Source: Parasponia andersonii (taxonomy: Eukaryota > Streptophyta > Magnoliopsida > Rosales > Cannabaceae). Taken from it: a stretch of 64,000 nt of DNA. Positions 12,998 through 25,728 of this stretch are shown here, piece by piece. The position numbers and the translations under genes were made by a program. The stretch covers positions 1,352,866 to 1,416,865 of the forward strand of contig JXTB01000035.1 in assembly GCA_002914805.1 (NCBI GenBank), written 5' to 3'. Every line of letters starts with the position of its first letter. Position 1 is the first letter of the stretch. The notes beneath the pieces are model-generated. The model was not told where the DNA came from. It was given only the letters and a program-made list of their open reading frames with translations, and searched no databases.

Positions 12998-14956
12998 TTT
13001 ATTATTTCGCTTTATCGTTCGGCATATATTTTATATTCATTTTATATTTTAAGTCATGAATGTAGGAGTACTTGTATTAGTAAATTGCCCTTATATTTTA
13101 AAAATAATAATAGTAGTATTAATAATAATGAATAAAGTAATTTACTACGGACTATTTTAAGTCGGCAAGGTTATATAGGATTCAAGCTATCCTTATATGT
13201 TAAAAAGGTGTGGTTCTTCTAGAGCCGTCCACCGAGACTTTTCTCCTCTCTACTCAACTTTCTCTATCTTTCACTCCTAAATGAATTCATACAACTCATA
13301 AATATGTTTCCTTAATCAACTTTATTTCAAAACAATCTGTCACTTCCAAAATCAAGTTTTGAAGATTGTATTCTTTTCGGTTTTCTAGAGAGTTGAAGGT
13401 ACGTTTTGTGTTATTAGTTGTATTTATTATTATTTGTATTTGTTGTGAGGTATATGACCATTTCTTGATCTAAAGTACATATACTGGATTTTAAATACTG
13501 TAATTATCTAGGCCATGTGTTTTGCATCTTTTCATGTTCATTTATATTCTTAATTTTTTTTTAGCTTAATTACTATTGCTTCAAACTTAGGAATTCTAGT
13601 TTAAGAATGATGAATTTGTCTATATATGTATACGTTATTATGATAATACTAATTAAATAATGCTTCAATTTCTAGTAGGCTTTTATTGGAATCATATTTG
13701 AGTCTTGATATCAGATTTCTAGTTTGGGACGAATTACTATGTGCAAGCTATATGCGTGTATTTATGTATACTATTTTAGTTGATAATTAATTTTTTTGAG
13801 TTCCAAATTATGTGCTAAGTTCTACGGATATTTAATTCCTAGTTAAATTAATTAATCTTGTGACCCTTTTTACACTTTTGTTTTTGGTAACTATTAAGAC
13901 AAATTTAATTATGGTACTTAATTGATAACTCGCTAAAGGTACACTTAAAAATTAAAAAAAAAAATAGAGAGAGGAAATTCTAGGAATTTAGTATTTTTTT
14001 AGCAATAAACGTGTAGTGACCAAATGTTTATGTTATTGGCTAATATTAGGATATGCCAATTATACCGTGAGTAAAAAGCATTTCACAAGAGATCACTTTA
14101 AAGCTTAGAATCAAGGTAAGTAACATCACACCTGCAATGTAAGAAATTCTTTATTCTGTGAATTTGTAGATATAGAATCTGTGGATATGTATACATACAT
14201 AATTGTCATTCTATTTTGCATGAGATATGAATACGTGGTGTATTTATATTGTCTGATAAGTATTGATGAATAGGGTGTGGTAGGCCAGCACCCAAATATA
14301 TGATATGGTTCCTTCGGGAACACTTTGGTCTTCTCGGAGATATTATGGTTCCTACGGGAACACTTTGATGGCGGTATAGGGTGGACCACTGCTGTATACA
14401 GAGGGATTTTCTGGGGCTCGAGACCTCCATAGAGCTCATGATATGTTATACGTTCTCTGAGTGGCTCAGTATACAATTCATAGTCTTGTCAGGCAATGCA
14501 ATATAAATAGGGATCCTAATCATATAGTTATCTATTCTCTATCTTGTGCACTCTGCACCTGCATACATTACTTACTGAGTTTTATACTCATTAATATTCT
14601 TACATTGCAGAAGGTACGAATGATATGTGAGTTGGAGGAGGAACGCCGACTTTCTGACCGCGGCTTGTGTATATAAGCAGTTTGACGCTGTGGTTTTCTG
14701 ACAAAAGATTTTGTACCTATTTTGAGTGTGTGTATATTATGTATATTTTATAAGAGGCCCACTTTCCAGGGTGTATATATGTATGCATTGAAGTATGTAT
14801 AATTATGAGTGGAATTTTCTTTTTCTCCTAGAAAATTTTAAAAGTTTTAATTTTCCCCGATTTTATCAGTTCTAAGTCGAGTAGTGTCTCCCGATCTCAC
14901 TAAATATTTATATAAATGTCTTTACGAACGTGTGTGTGGGATCAGGGGATGTCACA

Positions 14957-14975
14957 GTTGGTATCAAAGCTTATG
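14957..14975 (+). other. Primer-binding site of the inserted long-LTR element
   Basis: GTTGGTATCAAAGCTTATG follows the LTR end ATGTCACA and resembles the complement of the initiator tRNA-Met 3' end (TGGTATCAGAGC). Confidence 0.65.
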
Positions 14976-15781
14976 TTTTAAAATGATTCTGAAGACCGCT
15001 TCTATACACACGTCGGGAAGGAAAGGAAGCCTCACTTCTCTGTAAGTGTTTGATATGCATTTTGATATCTGTTCAANAATTATCTATTCTCTATCATGTG
15101 CACTCTGCATCTGCATATGTTACTTATTGAGTTTTATACTCATTAATATTCTTACATTGCAGAAGGTACGGATGATATGTGAGTTAGAGGAGGAGTGCTA
15201 ACTTTCTGACCGCGACTTGTGTATATGAGCATTTTGACGCTGTGGTTTTCTAATAGACGATTTTGTACCTATTTTGTGTGTGTACGTTATGTAACTTTCA
15301 TGAGAGGCCCACTTACCGAGGGTGTATATATGTATACATTAGAGTATGAATAATTATGAGTGGAGTTTTCCTTTTCTTCTAGAAAGTTTAAAAGTTTTAA
15401 ATTTTCTCATATTTTATCGGCTATAAGTCGAATAGCGTCTCCTAATTTCACTAAATATTTATACAAATGTCCTTACGTACGTGTGTGTGGGATCGGGGGA
15501 TGTTACATTCAGTCTCATTATTTTTCATCTCACAATTATTTCACAATCAGTTCATTATATACTCTCTATAATTCTCTCTATACTCTCACCTTGAGACTTA
15601 GAAAAACTCATGTAATTATCTAGAAAATAATAAAGAATAATGGATGTAGGTTCATCTTTTTTAGGACTGAACCACTATAAAATTCTTGTCTCCCTATTTA
15701 CTTTATTTTTTCAATTCGTTTCACATACAAGCCACATCTCACAATTTTCTAAAATCGTTGTTGACAAATCTTCCATCAATA

Positions 15782-16735
15782 ATTAGTGCTAGAAGGAGGG
15801 CTATTCTGGCAAAGTGTTCATCAATTCTGCTTATTTAATAATAACAAATACCAAAAACACTACTAGGAATACTGGAGTTAGCTAAAATCAACCTTGAAGT
15901 AATGTTGCTGCATAGATCCTGGTTAGAATCAATCAACTGTGACTGCACCTGAGAAGAATATCTTCCTAGACAAGATTACATGGAGGATACTCTTGCAAAC
16001 CTTCAGTAAATCACTTATCAGATTAATGATTCTCCGAGGCAACTTGCTGAAGGGCATATGGTCACTCCACCATAACACGAACATCCTAGAAATTGCCCTA
16101 CTTATCAACCAAAAAGAGGAATTTAGATTCAAGATGTGGGGAATTACGATCACCCTAGGACCTATCAGGAGTGCCATGTAGATCACATTTCTAAGGGAAA
16201 GGGTAAGGTCGCGGACTTGCCATAGCAATTAGGTACTAGAATTTCGAGCATAAACCGTGATCATAGACAACCATCTAGGAGAGCATCGGTCAACTGTGAT
16301 CATTTAAGTAATGAGCAGAATCGTCATTCAAGAAGCGTCTTTGAAAGGATTAGCACGAAGCTAAGGCAAAGTCCTATAGACCTAAGACAACATCTAGAAT
16401 AACGATGTCAGAGAGGTAGTTATGAGCGATCCGTATCGTATCATAACGATCAAACTTCATCTCTTCAAACTATTTCAGGTGAGTCCTCACAAAGGTCACT
16501 GCGAATCTGCCTAATCAATCTATCTTACGTCGTGATAATAACGATCAAAGGCCATCTATACCACCAACAAGAGATAGTATGCTCCCTTCTAACATTGATG
16601 TTCATAATCTGAGGATCGTATGGACGCACTTGCTAGATGAGATGATGAGCTTGCAGATGGATACCGTCAATCACTATTTAACGAAGAAGTTCCCGCTATT
16701 GCACTTTCTGCTGGATTCAAATTTCCCACTATAAA
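15782..16735 (+). mobile_element. Tat element leader and start of gag
   Basis: Directly after the LTR, ATTAGTGCTAGAAGGAGGG is the primer-binding candidate; the tRNA was not identified with certainty. A degraded leader follows. The last part reads as the beginning of a gag core (ALSAGFKFPTI just before the copia insertion), the block that precedes DPxDH in Tat-type gag proteins. Broken. Confidence 0.6.
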
Positions 16736-17165
16736 TGATGGTATTTGGACCTAACACTTAAGAAAAAATATACATGCATGCAAACTATGGAAAATATATG
16801 ATCACATCATGAATGCAGCAAAAAAATTAGTGGATTTAGGTTTTAAAATTTTTACATGAAAATAGTTTTCATAACTATAGAACATGCATATATTAATTGC
16901 AGGATCATATATAATGTAAATCAAATCTAGATAGGTAAACTCTAGAGATGAGATTAGGGTTTACCTTTTGTAGTGTGCTCCTTTTTGATCTTCTTGTAGA
17001 TGGTGATCAAATCTCCAACCCTAGATTTTTTTGTCTCTACTTTTACTATTGGTTGATGAGGCGAGTAGGCACTAAGTTGAATCCTTCGTTGGAGAACGAT
17101 CAAGAATACTTTCTCGATTCTTTAAAACACATGGACTTGAGATGAGATTATGAGATTGCAGGAAA

Positions 17166-17212
<47 letters not shown>

Positions 17213-18558
17213 ATTGTAGTTAGCACAGAGCACCTCTCTCTCTGTACCTTATGCGTGTGGCACTACTGTTAGGCTTGTGTAGGATTTTCTCTTATATATC
17301 TTATACATATGAGGCCCAAAACAACTAATCACAGTCCAACTTGGATTGGGCTTGTTCTCCAATTTGGGTTTTGGGTGTATTTTTATAAATATATCCAACT
17401 TATGTAATTTATTTCTAAAAATACCAACTTCTGTATAGAATCATTATTTTACATAGTTTCATGAAACTAATTTTACAAATACCACCAACCAATTAATGAG
17501 TTTTATTGAGTTAGACAAGGAACCTAATGGATCCAAATAATCTAAACTCCAATAGTATAATAAATACATAATAACTCTTATTATGATATTTATATAAATA
17601 CTATTAGTAAAGGGGACACGCCACTAAAAGCTCACTGAAGCACTCTTAGATTAAATATCATGTATTTTACAGAGATTTAATCAATTAGCTTTGATTAACT
17701 GATCCATTCTATACCGCATATAAAATTACTAGATAATGCTATAGTTGGATAGGTAAAATTACTGTATACCCCTCTAACACATATTTACCTTTGAGTTACC
17801 ATCTTTCTATCAAGGAATAATGTTGCTGATAATTTTATTCTCAATGGCCATTTAGACAAAATTATCATCTAATTCACAAAGTGAATGCTAAGATCTTAGA
17901 TTTAATTATTCCATGAGTCTTGAAAGACCTTAAAGTGGTATTAATATATAGTATCCTTAACTATTTGGTGTTCCCATCAATTTATAAGCCATAACCTCCA
18001 ATATACCAGAGTTCGCCTCTAGTTTTATAGAGGCTAAGCTTTTAACAAATCAAGAGGCTACAACCCATGAAAGTAAGTCAAGTCAAATATCAAGGATTAA
18101 GATCTACATACTAAGAGTTAGTTTGTGGTAATATAAGAATTGAGTTATGACACTTCAATTTTTTATATTACCTGGTCCAGTTTAGTATACATAACTTATT
18201 TAAGTTGTACTAGTGTTTCTATCAGAATTCATACACTTCAATGATTCGAGACACATCATTCCTATTGAGATAGATAAACACTACAATCTTTAGTAAATCT
18301 AGTATTCCATCTTTATTTATAGATTGTGAACTAATTAATTTAGACTTAGATAAAGAAACAAGTCTCCCCATAATTAAAACCTAATCATATTTTTTTTCCC
18401 TTTATATACAAATAAAGTCATGGAATCTTTTTCAGATAAATAAACTATTCAACTGAAATAAGATAATCTAGTAAATATCATAATTGTATATAAGAGAAAG
18501 TTGTTTATACCAAAAGGGTAAAATTAAAAATTTACTTTTTAGGACAAATATCCCAACA
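16736..18558 (-). mobile_element. Solo LTR of an Angela-like Ty1/copia element in Tat gag
   Basis: In its own orientation the LTR starts TGTTGGGATATTTGTCC (right edge) and ends CCAAATACCATCA (left edge). It is flanked by ATAAA (16,731-16,735) and AAAAA (18,559-18,563), a target duplication differing at one base. The sequence closely matches the LTR pieces at 29,808-30,146 and 38,537-39,214. A (CT)n run lies at 17,173-17,207. No internal region adjoins it, so it is a solo LTR. The insertion point in gag is identical to that of the larger copia piece to the right. Confidence 0.82.
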
Positions 18559-18768
18559 AAAAATACTTTTGATAAGAAAACTGATCCACAGGACCACATG
18601 GATCACTTCAACAATCTGATGGAACTCTATCAGGTTGACGACCTTGCACGTTGTAAGTGTTTTGCTGTGATCCTCACAAGTGCAGTAATAAACTGGTTCA
18701 GAGGAATTCAACCCGGTTTGATCTCCTCCTGTCAATAACTCCAGATCGCATTCTTGAGGCAGTTCTAG
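18559..18768 (+). mobile_element. Tat gag core, first copy, left part
   Basis: Reads as a gag capsid-like core with DPQDHMDHFNNLMELYQ followed by an AVxxW block, typical of retrotransposon gag proteins. It is a diverged duplicate (mid-80s % identical by eye) of the sequence at 39,215-39,400, and is interrupted at its right edge by the Tekay element. Broken. Confidence 0.7.
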
Positions 18769-21700
18769 TGTAACTCCTTAGGAATCCCTAGACTTGCAAC
18801 CTTAATAAAATTATTACTAATAGACTTAGGGTCGAATTTTAATAAGTCTATATTTGCAAATCCTTGAAATTATATGTATAGTATTATTTTAATGTTAAAT
18901 TTTATTATGTAAGAAAACCATAGTTATTCTTTGTTTTAATTTAGAAATTCTAAGTTAGTTTTCCTTAATGATAAATTAATTCTATAAAGATTATATTATG
19001 TACATCAATATATTAGTTAAGAATGTGACATGTTTATATCACATTAAAAATTGTTACATTTTATAACCTAAAGTTAATGGTTGTACCAAAATAGTACCAT
19101 GCCATAATTTGAATGGCTATGATTTAAGTATACAAAGAATTAAGTAGACAAATCAATCTAAAGCTGGAAAATAAGTTGTAGAAAAAGATGAAGAGTGGTG
19201 AAGTTTTATCTTAGGGAGGTAATAACTTTAAATTAGTGGAATAGAAAAGAAAAGAGATAAAGTTAGTGGGTAATTCTACAAAAAGAAAATATAGAAAAAA
19301 CTAATTGATAGCTTTTGTCTCTAAAATAATTCAAAAGGTAGAAAAAGGAAAATGATAATGGAAATATTCTTTAGAAATTAGTGGACATAATTCAAAGTGG
19401 AAGATATAGACAAAACTAATTAGTAGCTTTTGTCTCCAAAATAATTCGAAAGATTTGAAAAAAATTAATATAGTGAAGACTTTATTTGGGAGCTAGTAGT
19501 ATTGGATTCCAAATAATTGAAAAAGAAGAAAGATTAAAGACAAAAGTAGTGGATGAATAAAAAATAAAGTAAAAGATAAGATAATAGAATAGTGAAAGAA
19601 GATATATTGACAAAATTAGTAATAATGGTGCTTGGATTATTAGATGAAATGAGAAAGTGTGTATTATTGGATACTTCCTGTAGATGGCCTATAAATAGAT
19701 CCTTCATTTGAAAGTGTGTATTATTGGATACCTCCTATAGATGGCCTATAAATAGATCCTTCATTTGGCAATTGCGAATCCATACTTAGCCAAAACTATC
19801 TTTATTTTTCTAATTATCTTTTCTCAAAATAAAAAAATCTCTTTCTACCTCACTTTCTTCTAAATCCACAAGAGGTATAATATTTTACCCATTGACTTTA
19901 GACATTAAGAATTATAATTAAGAGAAGAGAGCACTTAGTTTTGTGGTAGAGACGTAAGAAAGAAGATTCAAACTTGGAAGGTAAATATTTCCTCACATTG
20001 TTTGTTATGTGTTTAAATAGATTCTACAAAAGAGTAAATGGGTAATAACATATTTGATCTACTTTAGATGTTATATAATTTATATTATATTTAGACTTAT
20101 TTTTTTGATTTCTTAAGCCTTTAAATATGAATACTTCATAATAATAAAGACTAAATAATAATAGTAATAGTAAAATCAAAATGACTAAACACAAACGTGG
20201 AAGATTTTTAAGTGTAAGACCCTAAAATAAAATATACATGAAAATGAACCAAGCTTAATGATTTAGACTTAGATCCTTAAGAAAAGATTTTTATCTATTA
20301 AAAATGCTTTCCAAAAATTAAAAATGTTTGCTCAAAAGTTGAAAGGACTAAAATGCCAAAACTTTGTGTATTTGGGTCAAAAGTGTAATTTTGATAAAAT
20401 ATGGGCCGAATATATAAGAAAGTTATTTTAGGCAGTTTTAAGACTATATTTAAGTGTGAAAGTAAATAAAGGATGAATCTTTAACAAAAAGATAAGCTAT
20501 AACTCAATATTTATCATTGGAGGGCATAAACGTTAAAAATCTTAAGATTATGGGCAAAACTATAAATTATTAAACTTAAAATTTTGGGTTGAAAATTTGG
20601 TATAAGAATAAATAGAAAACTTTGTTTTAGATCTCTAATTGAGGTAAGAAAAGATTTACTTAAATTTAAGACATGAAATCAATTATAGAAAATAAATAAT
20701 GTATGCCTCTAATTGTATTTAGTCTAAGTTTAATTATGAGCCTAAAAAGCGTGATTTATACCCAATAATATTTAGCCCAAATACGATTTTAGATTTTAAA
20801 TATGTATAGCCATTAGTGTGTTTGACTCACTTATTATATTTTGACCCTTTATTACGAATAAATAAATTAATCAAGAATAATTCAAAGTATTAGATGAAAA
20901 GAAAAATAACTAAGGAAACTTAACTGATTTAGGATGATATTAATCAAATAAACAACCAAATTATTCATTAAAAAGGTCACCATGACAAAGGTTAAGGAGA
21001 ATTAAATCTCATCCATCTAAGTTGAAAGTATAAATTAGTCAATGAATATAACATGACATTGTTTTTCAAATATGAAGTTTTATATTTGATCAAGACTGAG
21101 TCTTAGTTGTTTTAAGCCTATTAAGTAATTAGAAGTTTTTTTTTTTAAAAGTATAAATTCACTTTAAATCACTATAACAAATAGAGTATGCATACGTCAG
21201 GGCAAAACGTTGACCTAGACGTACTTAATTAATGAGTGGAACTAGAGCAATCATATTACGAGGCAAGTACAATTTTGCCTATGATATGGATGGTTTGAAA
21301 TTGCTTCGTGTTTACAGTATGATATGTTTAAAATTATTTTATGTATTAACTTGCCGTTATTTTATTATTGTATGGTCTATGTGTAATGTATACTTATAAA
21401 GATACATTTCCTATGCTATAAAAATAATGTATGCTTACTTTACAATGTTATCATGTAAAAATACTTCAGCATACTTTAACAAAGGAAATACTATGATAGT
21501 GGAATATAATTTTGGGTTTATTGTTGAAGCATACCCACTCATATTAAGAAAAAACTAAATAAGATAAAGAATTTAAAGGTGTCGTACTAACCTCCACTAG
21601 GTGAGCATTTCTGAGGGAGAATAAGACCAACCTCCCATAAGCGAGGATTCTCGAGGAAAAGTACGTTAAGATTATGATCGTAGGTATTTCAGTTGGGTCT

Positions 21701-22621
21701 TTCCCGTAGCTCCCTATTCAGTAGTACACACTCGGTACGTACACTAGGGCCCATAAGAAAGATAAAAAATTTGTGATAAAGAATAAAATAAAATCATGAT
21801 ACAATATCTTATAATAAAGTCTAAAGTAATGATTTCATAAAATAATATAACCAGACTTTCATAAAAGACTATTTGTTTATAAATAAGATGTCTAGTGAGA
21901 ATTACATTGTACTTGTTGAGCGAATGCTCATGTTTTATGAGTATCCATGCTATAGGTATCAAAGGGAAGAAATAACTGATTTGATTGATGGGTTAGCTGG
22001 GATCGAGGCAGGGATGAATGCGAGACACAGGCGATGGAATACCGCCATTAAAATTACTTCTGCATATATTCTCATTATGACACAAATAATTTCAATTATG
22101 TACGCTTGATGTTATTTGAAAACATACTTATAACTTGGCATTTTATTTTGCAATGCATGGTTTTATTAAATTGAATTTGAAAATATATTTCACTTGAATA
22201 GAATTTAAACAAATATTTTTCAAAAGATCTAAAAGAGAAAATGTTTTGATTTAAATAAATATAAAACATAAGGGATTCTGTCAAAAAGATCTAAATTGTC
22301 TAAGGAGAGCTTGAGACTTAAATGGTCCGTATGTGACCCCCTCCTCACCTAGGATCCATATATGGTTACACATTATTTAAATCATTCTAAAAAAAGTTTA
22401 TAAACAAATTTAAATAAAGGTTACTTAACCATCTTGAAGCATTTTACTTGTTTTCAAAATTATTAAATTAAATAATTGGTTAGTTATGAGTGTAAATCTC
22501 TTAAGAAGAAATAAAAGTATACAAAAAAAATTTGTCATGAATTTTCAGCTTCTATTTGTTTTTTAAAAAAAGTAAGATAAAAATATAAGTAGTTAACGGT
22601 TCGAAAAGACAGGTCGTTACA
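18769..22621 (+). repeat. 5' LTR of the left Tekay element (3.85 kb)
   Basis: Homologous along its length to 33,508-37,239. The shared marker GGTCGTTACA ends both, and the first is followed by an initiator tRNA-Met type primer site. Confidence 0.85.
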
Positions 22622-22640
22622 ATTAGTATCAGAGCTAGTA
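22622..22640 (+). other. Primer-binding site of the left Tekay element
   Basis: ATTAGTATCAGAGCTAGTA directly follows the LTR end and matches the initiator tRNA-Met complement (TGGTATCAGAGC) except for one base near its start. Confidence 0.75.
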
Positions 22641-22747
22641 TCCTGCCATCCTACCTCATATCCCTCCGCAACATTTCAGATAACTCAAGTAAGTAGAATT
22701 TTTGCTTAGTATATTATTTAACCTTAAGAACATATTATGTAATAGTA

Positions 22748-23590
22748 ATGGACATCCCGATAATCGATATTCTGATGGACCGAGAGATTGCCTAACCTTA
22801 ATTTTTTAGAGCCGCAACAGTCGTTGCCTTTAGAGTAAGACAACCACCATATTTCTTGGGAGAATCTACACCTGAAGCGTTAAGGAATTGACTTTATGAA
22901 ACGGAACAACGTTTACGAACGTGTTGTATCCAGGAGTACGAATGGACTACTCTTGCAGTCATGCAACTGCAAAATAATGCTCAGGCATGGTGGCAAACAT
23001 TAGGACACATTGTAAATAATATGAGTTGGAAAACATTCTACAAATTAATCATAGCAAAATTTTAACAAATAGAATAACATAACAATCCAATAGAGATCCC
23101 GACAGTAGAGGCGCAATTATAAGAACAAGCTTTTGACTTTGTAAGAAACAGATGGGAATCCTAGCTAAACGAATCTATGGAAGAATATAACATCTGTTTT
23201 TCTGAAGAAGTTGTTCGCCTATTCCCTCCGAGATGGCCTAATAGTACCTTACTTAAGACCTATTTGAATAGAATCACAAGTCATATATGAAGACGCATGC
23301 AGAACTCACTTATTGATATGAATCTTGAACGCATTAGTTCAGAGGCAATTTATGCAGAAGAGGATTATCAAAAGGAAATGGAATAGAGTATGGCTAAAGG
23401 ATCATCTCGTGGGAATACCACAAGAACACTTTTCCAACAAGGAGGCCTAGAAGAAGAGGAAAGAAGAGTGCGACCACAAATAGATGCAGAGAGAACCATG
23501 CCCACCGGACAAAGATGCAGCAATAACAATGAGGAAGACTCCGAAGAGGATCCAGAGGAAAACCTAGTGAACCTTCAAACACTAATATAA
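22748..23590 (+). pseudogene. First gag-like region of the left Tekay element
   Basis: It contains a retrotransposon gag core, recognisable by AWWQTLG and SWKTFYKLIIAKF, ending in an acidic, glutamate-rich tail near 23,590. It lies in the usual gag position just after the primer site. The sequence differs from the second gag-like region downstream, so it is not a simple tandem duplicate. Broken. Confidence 0.55.
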
Positions 23591-23771
23591 GAGATTAAGT
23601 ACAGAGTAGACTAGAAATGTTTATATGTTTTTATCTTGTATTTTAATTAATGAAATAATATAATTATAAAATAATGTATGTCTTATTACTTAATTTATCC
23701 CTTTTGCATAATAGAAGTTGAGATAACTAACAATACACTGAATTAATAGGAGTCAACTAAAAACAAAAAAA

Positions 23772-24835
23772 ATGGTAAGAGGGAGGGGAAGACCACGAGT
23801 CAATCCAGAAAATACACCTAAAACACCTGACCTAAGTAATTACAACAACGACTCCAAGCTCAAGAAGTGGAGATGAGAAATCTTCATGAGCAACTAAGAC
23901 AACAATGCCAAGAGAATGTCGAACCTTAAATGAAAGATGAAGAATCACTACCTCAAGAAGAAGAACCAGCACTACAACCAGAACTTGTAATACCTGATCG
24001 ACGTGTGGAACTCCAAGAACCACTTTATGAACATTTCAAAAATATGCGTCCTACTGAGTTTGAAGGATCAATGGATCCTTTAGTGGCTGAAGAATGATTG
24101 TTGTTAATCCAAACTATCCTAGATTTTATGAATCTTAATGACCATGAAAAGGTGTCATGTGTGTCCTATGTCCTGAAAAAATATGCATGATATTGGTCGG
24201 AAACAGTCAAAATGAGAAGAAATGTCAGAGAAATATCGTGGAATGACTTCATCTATGAATTCAACCAGAAATACTATAATCGTATGACAATACGGACCCA
24301 ACAAAATGAATTTATTAGCATCAAATAAGGGAATATGATAGTTACCGAGGCCGTACAAAAGCTCGACCAGCTTGCAAGACTGTGTCCCTATTTGGTACCC
24401 ACTAAAAAGGAATAAGTAAGGAGGATGCTCGAAATATTTCACCCTGAATTAGTAGTTGTCATTGATAATGGCGACAACTCACCGACTATAGTTACAGAAT
24501 GTGTAGGAAGGGCACTCAGAGTGAATATCGTCTTGTCCAAGCCAAGGAAGAACGACAAAAATATTTCGAATCAAAAAAGTACTAACATGAACAAGCTAAA
24601 CCGAATCAGGACAACAGCCAAAAAGGATTTGGGACCCAGTCTGGCTATAATAAGAACCAAAACAACAACAATAACAACCGCAATAATTATAGTGGAAAGA
24701 AGAAAATGAATAACTTTGGTGGCCAACGAAACCAAAGAGGAGAGCTTCAATAGCAAAATAAGGCCAAGGTAGATTTTATACCATGTCCTAAGTATGGGAA
24801 GAAACACCTTGGGGAAAAATATGGGCAAAAGAAGG
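23772..24835 (+). pseudogene. Second gag-like region of the left Tekay element
   Basis: It starts MVRGRGRPRVNP and runs through a second gag core (FEGSMDPLVAEE, then a YWSETVKMRRN block) to a zinc-knuckle-like CPKYGKKHLGE near 24,780. This looks like the canonical Tekay gag. A roughly 180-bp AT-rich spacer with a pyrimidine tract separates it from the first gag-like region. Broken. Confidence 0.6.
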
Positions 24836-24845
24836 TCGTTACAGG

Positions 24846-25042
24846 CTATAAAGAACTTTACTATTCCATTGATCAGTATGTCTGACATTCGACAAGGTCT
24901 GGAGGAAACTCTGCGATTTTACCTCAACCATTTTACTTTAGAGTTGGCAAAGATCAACAACCCACCTGAGGGAGGAGTCTTAACCTTAATGATGGCTGGA
25001 GTATGACCAAAAACTAAACTCTGGGAAGAGCTGTTGGAGTGA
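24846..25042 (+). mobile_element. Tat gag core, first copy, right part
   Basis: Continues the gag core after the Tekay insertion (IRQGLEETLRFYLNHF, LAKINNPPEGGVLTLMMAG) and matches 39,395-39,595 closely. It ends abruptly at about 25,042, where minus-strand copia sequence begins. Confidence 0.75.
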
Positions 25043-25307
25043 GTCTGATGTTGTACCTCTTAGTAGCTCCTATACGGATAGTCGCATATTCATAGGGAAT
25101 ATCAAGATCAACTAGTGTTTGTCTTAGAAGGTCATTTAGAGAATCTATATCTCCATGTTCAACTTTAGTCTTGAACTTCTTGACCTCGGTATTGTATTGC
25201 ATCTGTACCTTTCTATCGAACTCATGGAAAGCATCTAGGACTTCATCGTACTTCTTCAAAAGATATACTTGACTGAAGTTCGAATATTCATCAACAAAAA
25301 TGGACAA
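25043..25307 (-). pseudogene. Copia integrase fragment
   Basis: The translation begins with the catalytic-core pattern FVDEYSNFSQVYLLKKYDEV, matching copia integrases that read F-D-Y-S-R-x-x-Y-V-Y-L-L. It lies downstream of the protease fragment, in the expected copia order. Broken. Confidence 0.7.
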
Positions 25308-25728
25308 ATAATATATGCTTGTTGTAGGAAACTACATCCATATGTTCATAGATATGCACATGTAATCAGTTCAATCATGCCTCAACTTTCTCATAACGAG
25401 TGGCAAGATGACGCTTATACTTTACAGGCTTCTTCTTGCAATCTTCGTAGTCTATGTCGTTGCTGATATTTATTTCATGTAAGTGACCTACCTTCATAAG
25501 TCTATGAATTTTTGAACATGGCATGTGTCTGAGTTACTTGTGCCAATCGATGGTATTGCGCTATTTTCTAATGTTTTTCACCATCTCTTGGAGTGTACTA
25601 ATGCTAATCATTGAAGATGATGTACTTTGTGGCTTCACAATCAAAACATAAAATCCATTCTATATTTCTCTTACATAGTACAATAGATTATTATAGAAGA
25701 CATACAACTTCTTGTTAAACACAAAGCA

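Larger units (their letters stand above)
12334..15507 (+). mobile_element. Long-LTR retrotransposon remnant, probably Tekay-type Ty3/gypsy, inserted in the Tat 5' LTR
   Basis: It is bounded by TGTGATATCC and GGATGTTACA, which form imperfect terminal inverted repeats, and by perfect 5-bp TTCAG target duplications (12,329-12,333 and 15,508-15,512). The left LTR (12,334-14,956, about 2.6 kb) ends GGGGATGTCACA and is followed by a primer-binding-like TTGGTATCAAAGC, as for initiator tRNA-Met. The right LTR is represented by 15,078-15,507. Almost no internal region is present, and a single undetermined base at 15,077 sits exactly at the join. Lineage is inferred from the long LTR, the ends and the primer site; no protein domain is available. 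Confidence 0.82.
11992..15781 (+). repeat. 5' LTR of the Tat element, split by an insertion
   Basis: The two pieces (11,992-12,333 and 15,513-15,781, about 611 bp together) align end to end with the right LTR at 46,258-46,912. The interruption is the element at 12,334-15,507 with its TTCAG duplication. The left edge is placed by the TATAT duplication; the first few LTR bases have drifted from the TGTTTTGTGATC of the right copy. Confidence 0.85.
18769..24845 (+). mobile_element. Tekay-type chromovirus with long LTR and two gag-like regions (fossil)
   Basis: The 5' LTR (18,769-22,621, about 3.85 kb) starts TGTAACTCCTTAGG, ends GGTCGTTACA and is about 85% identical by eye to the 3' LTR of the second Tekay element at 33,508-37,239. 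A primer-binding site follows (TTAGTATCAGAGCT), then two gag-like regions. The right end again carries GGTCGTTACA at 24,836-24,845, so the element closes there. No integrase or RT is present within these limits. It lies in Tat gag; the gag flanks join cleanly across it, but a clear target duplication was not found. Broken, with several breaks in each gag region. Confidence 0.75.

Noticed and set aside
14126-14476. 116-codon minus-strand open frame
   Set aside because: It is inside the 2.6-kb LTR of the element at 12,334-15,507; no known domain.
18764-24850. Target duplication for the left Tekay element
   Set aside because: The left flank TCTAG and right flank GGCTA differ; no clean 5-bp duplication could be shown.
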